Shown here: positions 1 to 6,767 of the stretch, piece by piece
How positions within the stretch are numbered: the first letter of the stretch is position 1
Layout of the letters: each line of letters starts with the position of its first letter
From: Candidatus Roizmanbacteria bacterium CG_4_10_14_0_8_um_filter_39_9
GTDB lineage: Bacteria > Patescibacteriota > Microgenomatia > UBA1406 > GWC2-37-13
DNA length: 10,636 nucleotides
Assembly: GCA_002784505.1 (NCBI GenBank)
Contig: PFLF01000089.1
Span: 1-10,636, forward strand
Reading direction: 5' to 3'
Notes under the pieces: generated by a model
What the model saw: the letters and a program-made list of their open reading frames with translations, nothing else
Told to the model about the DNA's origin: nothing
Databases searched by the model: none
Made by a program: the position numbers and the translations under genes

Positions 1-21
1 GGTTCTCTAAATATTCGTGTG
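1..21 (+). repeat. Terminal inverted repeat of the IS (transposase 3' side)
   Basis: Bases 1-21 match the reverse complement of 1347-1367 at 16 of 21 positions: the outer 10 are identical and GTGTG is shared at the inner end. The transposase stop (complement 7-9, TAG) and its last four codons are encoded within this repeat. Confidence 0.85.
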
Positions 22-1209
22 ACCCAGGAGTACTCCGACTAAGACCGATAGCATGACTTTGTGGATGAACACTTCCTTGTTTTTAAAGCCAAAAGATATT
101 CGCTTGATAAGCTTCATCTTGTTGTGCATTCCCTCCATAAATCCATTGGTTGATTTGTTGTTCCAGTAGTTGAGAATGTATGGGCCCCAGCGAGAAAGGG
201 TCCTTCCCCACGATATGAGCTCTCCATCATCTGTTGAGGTAAGAGTTGCAATAATCAGACGGAGGTGTTCTGTGGCTTTTTCTTTTGTCTTTGTTTGATA
301 CATAGTTCGTAGCCTCTCCTTTGTTTCCCAGAACATTTTGAGTTCAGGATACCGCTTGATGATCTCGGTAAGGTATTGTGTCTGGGAGGAAGTTAAATCC
401 TCTTTGTTTTTGGTAAAGATATACCGGGGAATTGATTTCTTGAATATATCCTGCAAGATTAACCGCATACTGTCAATTCTCCTGTTTGCATCCTGAATAA
501 TATGGAAGTGGTCAACTACTATCTGGACATGAGGGAGTACTTCTTGTACTGCGTTCAGGTACAACGGGCACATATCAATAACCGCCTCGACGATGAGGGG
601 CTTCACTTCGCTTGGGATTGATTTGAGGACTTTTTTTAACTCGTCTTTTCGCCTTGATCTAAGCACTCCCTTTAGCTTGTGGGTAGTAATGTTCCCAATC
701 GTCGTTACCAGATCACGTCCGGCAAACGACACTTCATCAATCCCCAGGACAAAGGGAGCGTTACATTTCTTCTCCTCTTCAAAGTTGTATACCGAGTCGG
801 ATACCAATTCAATAAGCCATTTACGTTGGGTACTGTAGGAGACGCCATACCGTTTAGTACCGGAGGAGAATGATCGGTCTGCCAAATTGTTGATTACCTC
901 CCGCTTGTGTTTGAGAGTTGCCCGTTGGTATGCGGTTGCGAAATCAAAAGACTCTTGAAACGTATGGTTACAAAAAAGACAAAAGAAACGTCGTTTCGTA
1001 ACGTGTAAAATACACGGCATATCCAGTACCGTACCGTGATGAAGACGCCTTACCTGGAGTCCATGAGCTGTATGAGATCTCTTCTTACAGAGAGGACATA
1101 CTGCTGTTTTCCTCCGTGACCGAACATGAAAGATTACAGCTTCTTTCGTACGAATAGCTTTAGTAATCAGAAAGCGAAATGATCCGAGAAGTATGCTAGA
1201 ATTCCACAT
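7..1209 (-). CDS. ISL3-family transposase (DDE type)
   Basis: A 400-residue transposase that would cut and join the element's ends as a DDE metal-ion nuclease. Visible features in order: an N-terminal zinc ribbon with CPLC (Cys38, Cys41) and CLFC (Cys77, Cys80); a helix-turn-helix-like region around residues 95-135; the ISL3 core with GIDEVSF (Asp158), VVDHFHI (Asp233) and an NGFMEGMHNKMKLIKR block (Glu359). These give the D-D-E catalytic triad, and the spacing fits family proteins of about 400 aa. The reading frame is uninterrupted, so the gene appears functional. The ATG at 1209 is the only plausible start: no in-frame ATG, GTG or TTG is seen just upstream. No Shine-Dalgarno lies close to it. 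The GGAGG at about 36-40 nt upstream is too distant and forms part of a hairpin. The family call is firm; activity is inferred. Confidence 0.93.
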   Translation of the reverse strand: MWNSSILLGSFRFLITKAIRTKEAVIFHVRSRRKTAVCPLCKKRSHTAHGLQVRRLHHGTVLDMPCILHVTKRRFFCLFCNHTFQESFDFATAYQRATLKHKREVINNLADRSFSSGTKRYGVSYSTQRKWLIELVSDSVYNFEEEKKCNAPFVLGIDEVSFAGRDLVTTIGNITTHKLKGVLRSRRKDELKKVLKSIPSEVKPLIVEAVIDMCPLYLNAVQEVLPHVQIVVDHFHIIQDANRRIDSMRLILQDIFKKSIPRYIFTKNKEDLTSSQTQYLTEIIKRYPELKMFWETKERLRTMYQTKTKEKATEHLRLIIATLTSTDDGELISWGRTLSRWGPYILNYWNNKSTNGFMEGMHNKMKLIKRISFGFKNKEVFIHKVMLSVLVGVLLGHTNI

Positions 1210-1262
1210 AGGGGGATAGTTGAACTGGTAATTTGTCTTACCTACTATCCTCCTCTTTTTTT
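1210..1262 (+). terminator. Long hairpin plus T-run at the IS transposase 5' end
   Basis: Bases 1210-1220 pair with 1244-1254 (11 bp, one G-T pair). Inside, GGTAA at 1227-1231 pairs with TTACC at 1238-1242 around a 6-nt loop. On the plus strand this is followed by C and seven T (1256-1262), the form of an intrinsic terminator. On the minus strand the same stem lies directly before the transposase ATG and holds a GGAGG in its 5' arm, so it could also control transposase translation. The remaining non-coding part of the IS (1263-1346) shows nothing I can name. Confidence 0.55.
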
Positions 1263-1346
1263 GTCCTGTAGTGGAGAGAATTTATGTACGTGCAACTTTC
1301 AAATGAGGTTTGGCCCATCAAAGAAGTAAAAACTGCCGTTTTGCTC

Positions 1347-1367
1347 CACACTATATGTTAGAGAACC
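1347..1367 (-). repeat. Terminal inverted repeat of the IS (transposase 5' side)
   Basis: Partner of the repeat at 1-21; the outermost ten bases TTAGAGAACC are a perfect complement. It marks the right boundary of the element, 9 bp before the TTGACA of the downstream promoter. Confidence 0.85.
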
Positions 1368-1376
1368 GAAATACCC

Positions 1377-1406
1377 TTGACAGCATGTATAAGTTTGTTT
1401 TATTAT
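1377..1406 (+). promoter_or_regulatory. Sigma70-type promoter of the first pilin gene
   Basis: A perfect -35 box TTGACA (1377-1382), an 18-bp spacer, and TATTAT (1401-1406, five of six matches to TATAAT). Transcription would begin around 1412-1414, only a few bases before the ATG at 1416. The mRNA would therefore be leaderless or nearly so, and no Shine-Dalgarno is present. The -35 box begins 9 bp outside the IS end, so the promoter is native, not supplied by the IS. Confidence 0.7.
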
Positions 1407-1415
1407 GATAATAAT

Positions 1416-1934
1416 ATGAAAAATACAAAATTCGGTTTTACTCTTATTGAGTTGTTGATAGTTATCGCGCTTCTGGGTGCACTTGCAGTAGGATTGCTTG
1501 CAGCACTTGATCCGTTTGAACAGTTTAAAAAAGGAGATGATACGGGAGTCCGTAATACCGTATCAGAAATTCAAGGTGCTATCATTCGATATTACTCAGT
1601 AAAAAATCAGATGCCATGGGGAACCGCAGATCTTGTCATGACTGACGCATCTTCAGGATTTTCTTCCACAATTAACATTCAGAATGTGATAGATGCGGGG
1701 GAACTCAAAAAAGACTTTAGTACCTTGGCAGGTAATAAACTGACCAATATAACCGTTATGGGAACTAGTGAAGGAGTAACCGTTTGTTTCAAACCACTTT
1801 CCAAGTCATTTAGAAGTGACAACAACACTAAATATGTTGACACGGGTACAACGTTTTCATCTGTAGTAAATAACGTGGCCAATTGTGGAAACCCTGCGGA
1901 TGCAACATTCTCATGTTTTTGGTGCATCTATTAA
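1416..1934 (+). CDS. Type IV pilin-like protein (prepilin)
   Basis: A 172-residue secreted pilin-like protein. The N-terminus MKNTKFG followed by FTLIELLIVIALLG is a class III (type IVa-like) prepilin signal. A prepilin peptidase would cut after Gly7 and methylate Phe1 of the mature protein, and Glu5 (residue 12) is present for subunit assembly. The hydrophobic helix runs to about residue 31, followed by an amphipathic helix (about 45-65) and a variable C-terminal domain. Cysteines at 124, 157, 167 and 170 suggest disulfides, and the chain ends in an aromatic CFWCIY tail. The ATG at 1416 is chosen because it gives a normal short leader. A TTG at 1377 in the same frame is really the -35 box. 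It could be a major or minor pilin, or a secretion pseudopilin; the sequence does not decide. Transcription is bounded by its own promoter and a strong terminator. Confidence 0.88.
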   Translation: MKNTKFGFTLIELLIVIALLGALAVGLLAALDPFEQFKKGDDTGVRNTVSEIQGAIIRYYSVKNQMPWGTADLVMTDASSGFSSTINIQNVIDAGELKKDFSTLAGNKLTNITVMGTSEGVTVCFKPLSKSFRSDNNTKYVDTGTTFSSVVNNVANCGNPADATFSCFWCIY

Positions 1935-1960
1935 GCCAACCTTATCTTGTAACTAAAGAA

Positions 1961-1987
1961 AAAAGCGGTCAAATGACCGCTTTTTTT
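1961..1987 (+). terminator. Rho-independent terminator after the first pilin gene
   Basis: GCGGTC (1965-1970) and GACCGC (1975-1980) form a 6-bp GC-rich stem around AAAT, flanked by A-rich sequence 5' and seven T 3' (1981-1987). The stem can extend through A-T pairs. It lies 27 nt after the pilin stop codon. The T-run overlaps the -35 region of the next promoter, so the pilin and the downstream glycosyltransferase are separate transcription units. Confidence 0.9.
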
Positions 1988-2014
1988 GTTTTCTGACAGA
2001 GGGTACCGTATAAT
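1986..2014 (+). promoter_or_regulatory. Promoter of the DUF2723-like gene
   Basis: A weak -35 TTGTTT (1986-1991), a 17-bp spacer and a perfect -10 TATAAT (2009-2014). Initiation near 2021 would place the start codon (2024) at or within about 3 nt of the mRNA 5' end; no Shine-Dalgarno is seen. Confidence 0.65.
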
Positions 2015-2023
2015 AGAAAAACT

Positions 2024-4000
2024 ATGATCATGCTTGTGTATATCTGTCTGGGATTTATTTTCAGCTACCTTGGAGTAAGGGGGATATTCGGAGGTGACTC
2101 TTCGGAATATTCATTCATTTCTCAGGTTTGGGGCATTGCACATCCCCCGGGATACCCGCTCTATGCCTTGTTGACAAATTGCATGAGAATTTTGACTCCC
2201 TTTTTAAATGAATATACAAGGTTAAATTTATTTTCAATAATTCCGGGAATTGCCGCATCATATATTTTGTACCGCAGCATATTTTTATTAACTGGACATA
2301 AGCTAATTTCGGTTGGTACCAGTTTATTTTTTATATTTTTATATCCAGTATGGCTATATCTGGAAGTGCCTGAGGTGTTTATGCTTAATCTTTTTTTTCT
2401 TTCTGCCATTTCTCATTCCATATTCCTTATTAACGTCAAAAAAAAATATACACTTTTTCCTATTCTAGGAGCACTTATTGGCTTATCAATCGCACATCAT
2501 CACACATTCTTGTTTTTTGTGCCGGGTTGGATGTATTTATCGATGGGGTTGTTTCAAAAAGTAAAACATAAATTCCGCTCATTTTTTCTATATGTAATCT
2601 TGGGAGCATCTGTTTATATCTATGTTCCGACTGCAAGTTACTTTAATCCTCCGCTAGATATTGAAAATGCAAAAACTTTGAGTGGTTTTTTTAGTTTGTT
2701 CTTCAGAACTTCTTACGGTACATTTCGTGCCTATAGTGGGGCATCACAAAATATTCTGAATCAGCTGTTTAATACAATCTCTACTTTTATCTTTCTGTTA
2801 CACGATTATAAGCCTATTGGAATTGTGTTAATTTTAGTTGGACTTGCATATATGAAGCTTAAACGTGAGTATTTATTTAAATACTTCTTAATTCATATTT
2901 TCAGCTATTTGTTCTTTTTGTTTCTTACAAATTTCTTCCTTAACAGTGCCTTTACCATAGCAACTTATGAACGGTTTCTAATCGCTTTTTACTATATCCT
3001 TGGAGTTCCTTTTGCATTTGGTTTAGTGGCTATCCACAGCTTTGTGAACAGTAAAATTCTACCAAAAGTAGAACATACAGCCCTAAGAAACGTGGTAACG
3101 GCTTTGCCGACTTTACTGATAATTGGCCTTGTTGTAATTAACTGCAGCCAATCGTTTCAATATATAAAAGAGCTGAAGAATTTGAAAGCGTTTAATACCT
3201 ATGCCTTGGATTTGCTTAATACTGCTGAAAAAGGCTCCATTATCTCTATACAGGGAGATACATCGTTATTTTCCACCGCATATTATTACTATGCAAAAAA
3301 AACAAGATCTGACCTGCATTTTATCAACTTTTCGCTTGTTGAAAGGCCTGACTACTATAAAAAAATTGTGACTCAAAATGGTGGACTTAGCTATCCGAAC
3401 GCAGATGACAGAACGGTGTCAGAATTTTTAAGCTTGAATAGCAATAAAGTCGCTATATATTCAAATCAACCAATATCTATCGGTGTCTGGATGCCCTATG
3501 GCCTTTTGTGGAAATTCTATGAAAATGAGTCCGCGGCATCAAAAGAGGCACGGCTGATTTTCAGCACTAACGAAAGGTTATGGTCAACATATACCATACC
3601 CGTATTTTCTCCCAGAGCAAAAAATATTTTGTATATTCAAAACCTGCAAGATGATTATATTTCTATGTACTTTGCCTATGGGCTTGCACTTGCGCAACAT
3701 GAGGAATATGGCAAGGCCACTCATATTTTTAAAACAATATTATCCATATACAATAAAAATCATGTCGACTCAGCAACTACTCTGGTTGAACTTGGATTTA
3801 TTAATAAGGCAAGCTGTGTCAAAATTAAGGAATATGCGAATATTCTCATTCGAAACGAAGATAAGCTTCACAAAGATGATATATCAACGCTTCTTCGATA
3901 TTTCAAAAATTGCGACCCAAATAATCCTCTAAATAATGAGTTTACTCAAACATACAACTCACTTCTTAAATCGGCAGAGGTCCCGCTTAATAAATTGTGA
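2024..4000 (+). CDS. DUF2723/GT117-like polytopic membrane glycosyltransferase with C-terminal soluble domain
   Basis: A 658-residue integral membrane protein. Near the N-terminus, after the first membrane helix, is GGDSSEYSF (Asp25), then GIAHPPGYPLY (about 37-47), the hallmark of DUF2723 proteins. Further on, LSIAHHHTFLFFVPG (about 154-168) is also typical. DUF2723 corresponds to GT-C family GT117, whose studied member is the eukaryotic O-mannosyltransferase TMEM260. By analogy, the extracytoplasmic acidic motif would bind a lipid-linked sugar donor for transfer to an outside acceptor. About ten membrane segments fill residues 1-370. Residues about 380-658 are soluble, with a TPR-like helical stretch near 545-585. 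Met1 and Met3 are both possible starts. It ends in a convergent 42-bp overlap with the YfhO gene. Family assignment is good; sugar and acceptor are unknown. Confidence 0.8.
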   Translation: MIMLVYICLGFIFSYLGVRGIFGGDSSEYSFISQVWGIAHPPGYPLYALLTNCMRILTPFLNEYTRLNLFSIIPGIAASYILYRSIFLLTGHKLISVGTSLFFIFLYPVWLYLEVPEVFMLNLFFLSAISHSIFLINVKKKYTLFPILGALIGLSIAHHHTFLFFVPGWMYLSMGLFQKVKHKFRSFFLYVILGASVYIYVPTASYFNPPLDIENAKTLSGFFSLFFRTSYGTFRAYSGASQNILNQLFNTISTFIFLLHDYKPIGIVLILVGLAYMKLKREYLFKYFLIHIFSYLFFLFLTNFFLNSAFTIATYERFLIAFYYILGVPFAFGLVAIHSFVNSKILPKVEHTALRNVVTALPTLLIIGLVVINCSQSFQYIKELKNLKAFNTYALDLLNTAEKGSIISIQGDTSLFSTAYYYYAKKTRSDLHFINFSLVERPDYYKKIVTQNGGLSYPNADDRTVSEFLSLNSNKVAIYSNQPISIGVWMPYGLLWKFYENESAASKEARLIFSTNERLWSTYTIPVFSPRAKNILYIQNLQDDYISMYFAYGLALAQHEEYGKATHIFKTILSIYNKNHVDSATTLVELGFINKASCVKIKEYANILIRNEDKLHKDDISTLLRYFKNCDPNNPLNNEFTQTYNSLLKSAEVPLNKL

Positions 4001-6157
4001 GGCATACAAAAAAGAAAGCGTCACTGCACTGATAGCAAGACCAATGTAAAACATTGTTGGGATATAGTTAAATGCTACGCGATGTTTTCCTTTTGGTACA
4101 ACCACCCCCTGATATGCAAGGTTTGCGCGGAAAATCTTGACAATCTTCCCATCAATGGATGCTGTCCAACCCGGATAATAGGTGTCTGCAACAACCATAA
4201 CCTGAGCTTCTGATAGATCGACGTCAACATAAAATGAGGTATCCTGCATTTGAATTAATTTAAAAGGCATATCACTTTTCAACTTTTGCAGCTGATGATC
4301 AATATTCAAATTCTCCTCTACTACGAGAAGAGAATTGTCAGAAGAATCAAGTATTGCCCGTTTATACTCCTCAAGGGTTGAAGCTCTTTTATATTGTGAA
4401 TAAAACTGAACGCGTTTTTTTGAGTTTTGTACTCGATAAATATAATAATATTTCTCTGGTAAATATAATGACTTACTTTTCGAAATAAGCTGTAATTCAG
4501 AGGAGGGATTTGTGAGCGGAATCATGGTTGAAAATGTATCAACGGCGCCATATTGGAGTATTTTTACGGCGAGGGGAGATAATGCCTGCCTTCCTTCATC
4601 CAGCATACCAAATGTGAAGTTTGTATTTTCGACCATAGTATTTAGAATACCTGGACGGGAAAGCCCAACTCCTGAGTCAACGCTCATACTGTTTGTTTCT
4701 GCTATGAGATTATAATTGGCACCCATGGTTCTATTTACAATTTCAAGGGCGAGAAGTGTACTTTTTCGAGAAAATGGGCCTTTTTGCTTTGCTATATTTT
4801 GGATAAAAAATGCGTCTTTAGAAACAGAGTTATAATTACGCGTGCTTCTTACAAATTGCTGGAGCTTCATGTATCGACTTGGACTAATGGACTGACTTAC
4901 TGTTTTGATCAGTATAAATCTTTCAACAAGTAGGATAAGAATTATAAATGCAAATATATATCTTGCAAAACGCTTTGTTCTAATCAACAAAATGATTTTC
5001 TCCATAAAATATGAGGTGGAAAAAGACAGGAATAATACAACGACAATCCAAAAACGGGTATTAAAACGAAAAAAACTGAAAGGGGGAATGGATAAGATAA
5101 AGCTGAGAGGTGAACTTTTGTCAAAGCCAAGCACAAGTGAAAATACGGCAATAAGCAGAAACGAAATAAAGTACTTATTGAATTTAAATTTATTTTTTTT
5201 AAAAAAAATCAATAATAAGGTTATGGGAACAAGAACTAGGGTTAGTACACTTGTAAATAAATTCACCACTTCAGGACCCCGGTTTGCCCACGCAAAATCA
5301 GTTGAAGGATTTCCGAACAAAAAGGGATTGATAAATGTCAAAACAAGATCAAAAGGTACACTGGCCGCCATAGATGCCGCGGAATTAAATGCCGATCTTG
5401 AACTGTTTTGATAAAACTCTATCGTTGGCAACACCTGAAGGGCCGTAATACCTGTAACTATCGCAAATAATAATATGGTTGAATAAAATATTTTTGATCG
5501 AACGTATCTATTTTTCAGATAATTTAGTCCTGCTATAAACACAATAATATAGCCTGTTATAAAAAATATTTGAAAATGACCCGACAATAGCTGTAGTGCC
5601 AAACATAAAATAAGAAGAACATATGTCTTTCGTGCAAATGACTCAAAATAGATTATTGCCAGTCCGACAGACAAGGGAAGATATGCCAGGGATTGCAGCA
5701 CGGTTGAATAATCCAGATTGAAAATTACTACGGGGGAAAAAGAGAATAACAAACTAAATATAAATGATGAGGGTCGAGATAATTTAAGCACTTTTCCTAA
5801 GAAATAAACAGAGCAACATAGTAAGGTCAGATAAAAAATGAGTTGTATATTTATGGCCCATCCTAGTGGAAGGAAGGCGAGAGTTAATACGGTAATAGGG
5901 TTAAATGTGGTAATTTCTGATTGCGCAAGAAGTGGAAACCCGCCCCCGATAGAGCTACTCCAAAATGGCAGTTGACCCATGCGTAATTTTTGTTGATAAA
6001 AGTATTTAAGGGGATAGTGAAATTTTACATTGTCGCTTAAAACTCCTCCGGGGGTAATGAGGACTTTTAAACTCGGTATAAAAAGAAACGAAAATCCAAC
6101 AAATACTATGAATAGAAATAATAAAAAAATAAGTAAACTGCGTTTTTTATCATTCAT
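3959..6157 (-). CDS. YfhO-family membrane protein (GT-C-type glycosyltransferase-like)
   Basis: A 732-residue polytopic membrane protein. The first outside loop has SDNVKFHYPL (41-50) then a QLPFWSSSIGGGFPLLAQ stretch (62-79), and the C-terminal outside domain has YYPGWTASIDG (660-670) and VVVPKGKHRVAFNYIP (685-700). Both are classic features of the YfhO family (PF09586). In Bacillus and Listeria, YfhO-type proteins are needed for sugar modification of teichoic acids with a lipid-linked donor; here the acceptor is unknown. Roughly a dozen membrane segments occupy residues 8-415, a soluble extracytoplasmic domain follows, and a last helix lies near 703-720. I chose the Met at 6157 rather than the in-frame Met at 6181. 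It gives a lysine-rich start before the first helix and sits 9 nt after an extended -10 box, whereas the longer form would begin upstream of that box. Confidence 0.85.
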   Translation of the reverse strand: MNDKKRSLLIFLLFLFIVFVGFSFLFIPSLKVLITPGGVLSDNVKFHYPLKYFYQQKLRMGQLPFWSSSIGGGFPLLAQSEITTFNPITVLTLAFLPLGWAINIQLIFYLTLLCCSVYFLGKVLKLSRPSSFIFSLLFSFSPVVIFNLDYSTVLQSLAYLPLSVGLAIIYFESFARKTYVLLILCLALQLLSGHFQIFFITGYIIVFIAGLNYLKNRYVRSKIFYSTILLFAIVTGITALQVLPTIEFYQNSSRSAFNSAASMAASVPFDLVLTFINPFLFGNPSTDFAWANRGPEVVNLFTSVLTLVLVPITLLLIFFKKNKFKFNKYFISFLLIAVFSLVLGFDKSSPLSFILSIPPFSFFRFNTRFWIVVVLFLSFSTSYFMEKIILLIRTKRFARYIFAFIILILLVERFILIKTVSQSISPSRYMKLQQFVRSTRNYNSVSKDAFFIQNIAKQKGPFSRKSTLLALEIVNRTMGANYNLIAETNSMSVDSGVGLSRPGILNTMVENTNFTFGMLDEGRQALSPLAVKILQYGAVDTFSTMIPLTNPSSELQLISKSKSLYLPEKYYYIYRVQNSKKRVQFYSQYKRASTLEEYKRAILDSSDNSLLVVEENLNIDHQLQKLKSDMPFKLIQMQDTSFYVDVDLSEAQVMVVADTYYPGWTASIDGKIVKIFRANLAYQGVVVPKGKHRVAFNYIPTMFYIGLAISAVTLSFLYASQFIKRDLCRFKK

Positions 6158-6166
6158 AATGAACGT

Positions 6167-6175
6167 ATTATAGCA
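6167..6175 (-). promoter_or_regulatory. Extended -10 promoter of the YfhO-family gene
   Basis: On the minus strand TGC-TATAAT: a perfect -10 (complement 6167-6172) with the TGn extension (complement 6173-6175). No good -35 is seen, as is common with extended -10 promoters. The hexamer ends 9 nt before the ATG at 6157, which predicts an mRNA with only about 2-4 leader bases. Confidence 0.6.
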
Positions 6176-6194
6176 AAGCAAGCGTGGTTTAATT

Positions 6195-6223
6195 TTGCAT
6201 TATGTAGTCAAATGACTTAATAT
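6195..6223 (+). promoter_or_regulatory. Probable promoter of the second pilin gene, with a small palindrome in the spacer
   Basis: TTGCAT (6195-6200), a 17-bp spacer and TAATAT (6218-6223) predict initiation at about 6230, the A of the start codon. A better -10 hexamer, TATAAT at 6223-6228, lies only 1 nt before the ATG and would start transcription inside the gene, so it is less likely to be the functional one. The spacer contains AGTCA-AA-TGACT (6206-6217), a possible operator. The -10 choice is uncertain. Confidence 0.45.
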
Positions 6224-6229
6224 ATAATC

Positions 6230-6757
6230 ATGAAACACAGAGTAGATTCAAAATGCGGGTTTACCCTTATTGAGCTTCTTATTGTTATAATCATAATGGG
6301 TGTACTTGCACTCCTCATATTCGGAAATTATTCAACTTCACTCAAAAAAGGAAGAGATGTCCGGAGAAAGAACGATTTATCTCAGATTCAGAAGGCGCTT
6401 GAAATGTACTATGAGGACTATAGCTCATATCCCGCATCCATATCGCTTGGAAGTAAATTTTGCTACGCTAGCCCATGCTATGCAATTGACAAGGTGTATA
6501 TGATAAAACTACCCAACGATCCTCAATACAGTTCAAGCGCTCCAGTCAACACCAGTACATATTCCTATCTTCGTGAGCCGGGAGGCAGTTATTATTATTT
6601 GCTTTCCTGCATTGAGAATAAAAATGATCTAGGGAACGGGGTAAGTCAGACTGGATATAAGAATCCATTTGGTACAGGTACGCTTAGCTGTGGCACTTGT
6701 GGTGACTGTAAGTATGCCATCGGAGCCTTTAATGCACCTCTGATCCCCACTCCGTAA
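6230..6757 (+). CDS. Type IV pilin/pseudopilin-like protein, cysteine-rich
   Basis: A 175-residue prepilin. MKHRVDSKCG then FTLIELLIVIIIMG gives a prepilin peptidase site after Gly10, with Glu5 of the mature chain at residue 15. The hydrophobic helix spans about 11-33. The following KKGRDVRRKNDLSQIQKALE segment (39-58), with YYEDYSSYP (60-68) and LPNDP (94-98), is the GspG-like pseudopilin pattern common in Patescibacteria. The mature part has six cysteines (78, 83, 127, 154, 157, 160), the last three as CGTCGDC, implying disulfides or metal binding. One more, Cys9, is in the leader, next to the cleavage glycine. ATG 6230 is the only start that gives a proper leader. It shares little with the first pilin beyond the N-terminus, so the two are probably different subunits. 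It ends 10 nt from the stop of the convergent ligase gene, with no visible terminator. Confidence 0.88.
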   Translation: MKHRVDSKCGFTLIELLIVIIIMGVLALLIFGNYSTSLKKGRDVRRKNDLSQIQKALEMYYEDYSSYPASISLGSKFCYASPCYAIDKVYMIKLPNDPQYSSSAPVNTSTYSYLREPGGSYYYLLSCIENKNDLGNGVSQTGYKNPFGTGTLSCGTCGDCKYAIGAFNAPLIPTP

Positions 6758-6767
6758 CGACGGCTGT

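Larger units (their letters stand above)
1..1367 (-). mobile_element. Complete ISL3-family insertion sequence
   Basis: A 1367-bp element bounded by imperfect inverted repeats (GGTTCTCTAA at 1-10, its exact complement at 1358-1367) and containing a single intact transposase gene on the minus strand. Size, one-ORF layout, GG-starting terminal repeats and the transposase type all match the ISL3 family. ISL3 elements usually make 8-bp target duplications. The right-hand copy here would be GAAATACC at 1368-1375, but the left copy lies outside the window and cannot be checked. The transposase stop codon lies inside the distal repeat. The element sits just upstream of the promoter of the first pilin gene. 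With intact ends and an undisrupted transposase it may be active. Confidence 0.88.

Noticed and set aside
1243..1258. GGAGGA on the minus strand as the transposase ribosome binding site
   Set aside because: It is about 36 nt before the ATG and no in-frame start codon lies at a proper distance. It is better explained as the 5' arm of the hairpin.
1377..1415. In-frame TTG start that would lengthen the first pilin by 13 residues
   Set aside because: The TTG is the first half of a consensus -35 box, and the longer form would give an atypical leader before the prepilin cleavage site. ATG 1416 gives the normal 7-residue leader.
3998..4000. Alternative genetic code with TGA read as glycine
   Set aside because: TGA ends both convergent genes (3998-4000 and complement 3959-3961) at sensible C-termini, and no conserved domain needs TGA read-through.
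4905..5411. 168-codon open frame on the plus strand
   Set aside because: It lies wholly antisense to the YfhO-family gene, has no recognisable domain and a composition expected of a shadow of a membrane-protein gene.
1967..6217. The 10-mer GTCAAATGAC occurs both in the terminator (1968-1977) and in the second pilin promoter spacer (6207-6216)
   Set aside because: A shared 10-mer is expected many times by chance in 10 kb, and the first copy is explained by the terminator stem. Not evidence of a common operator.
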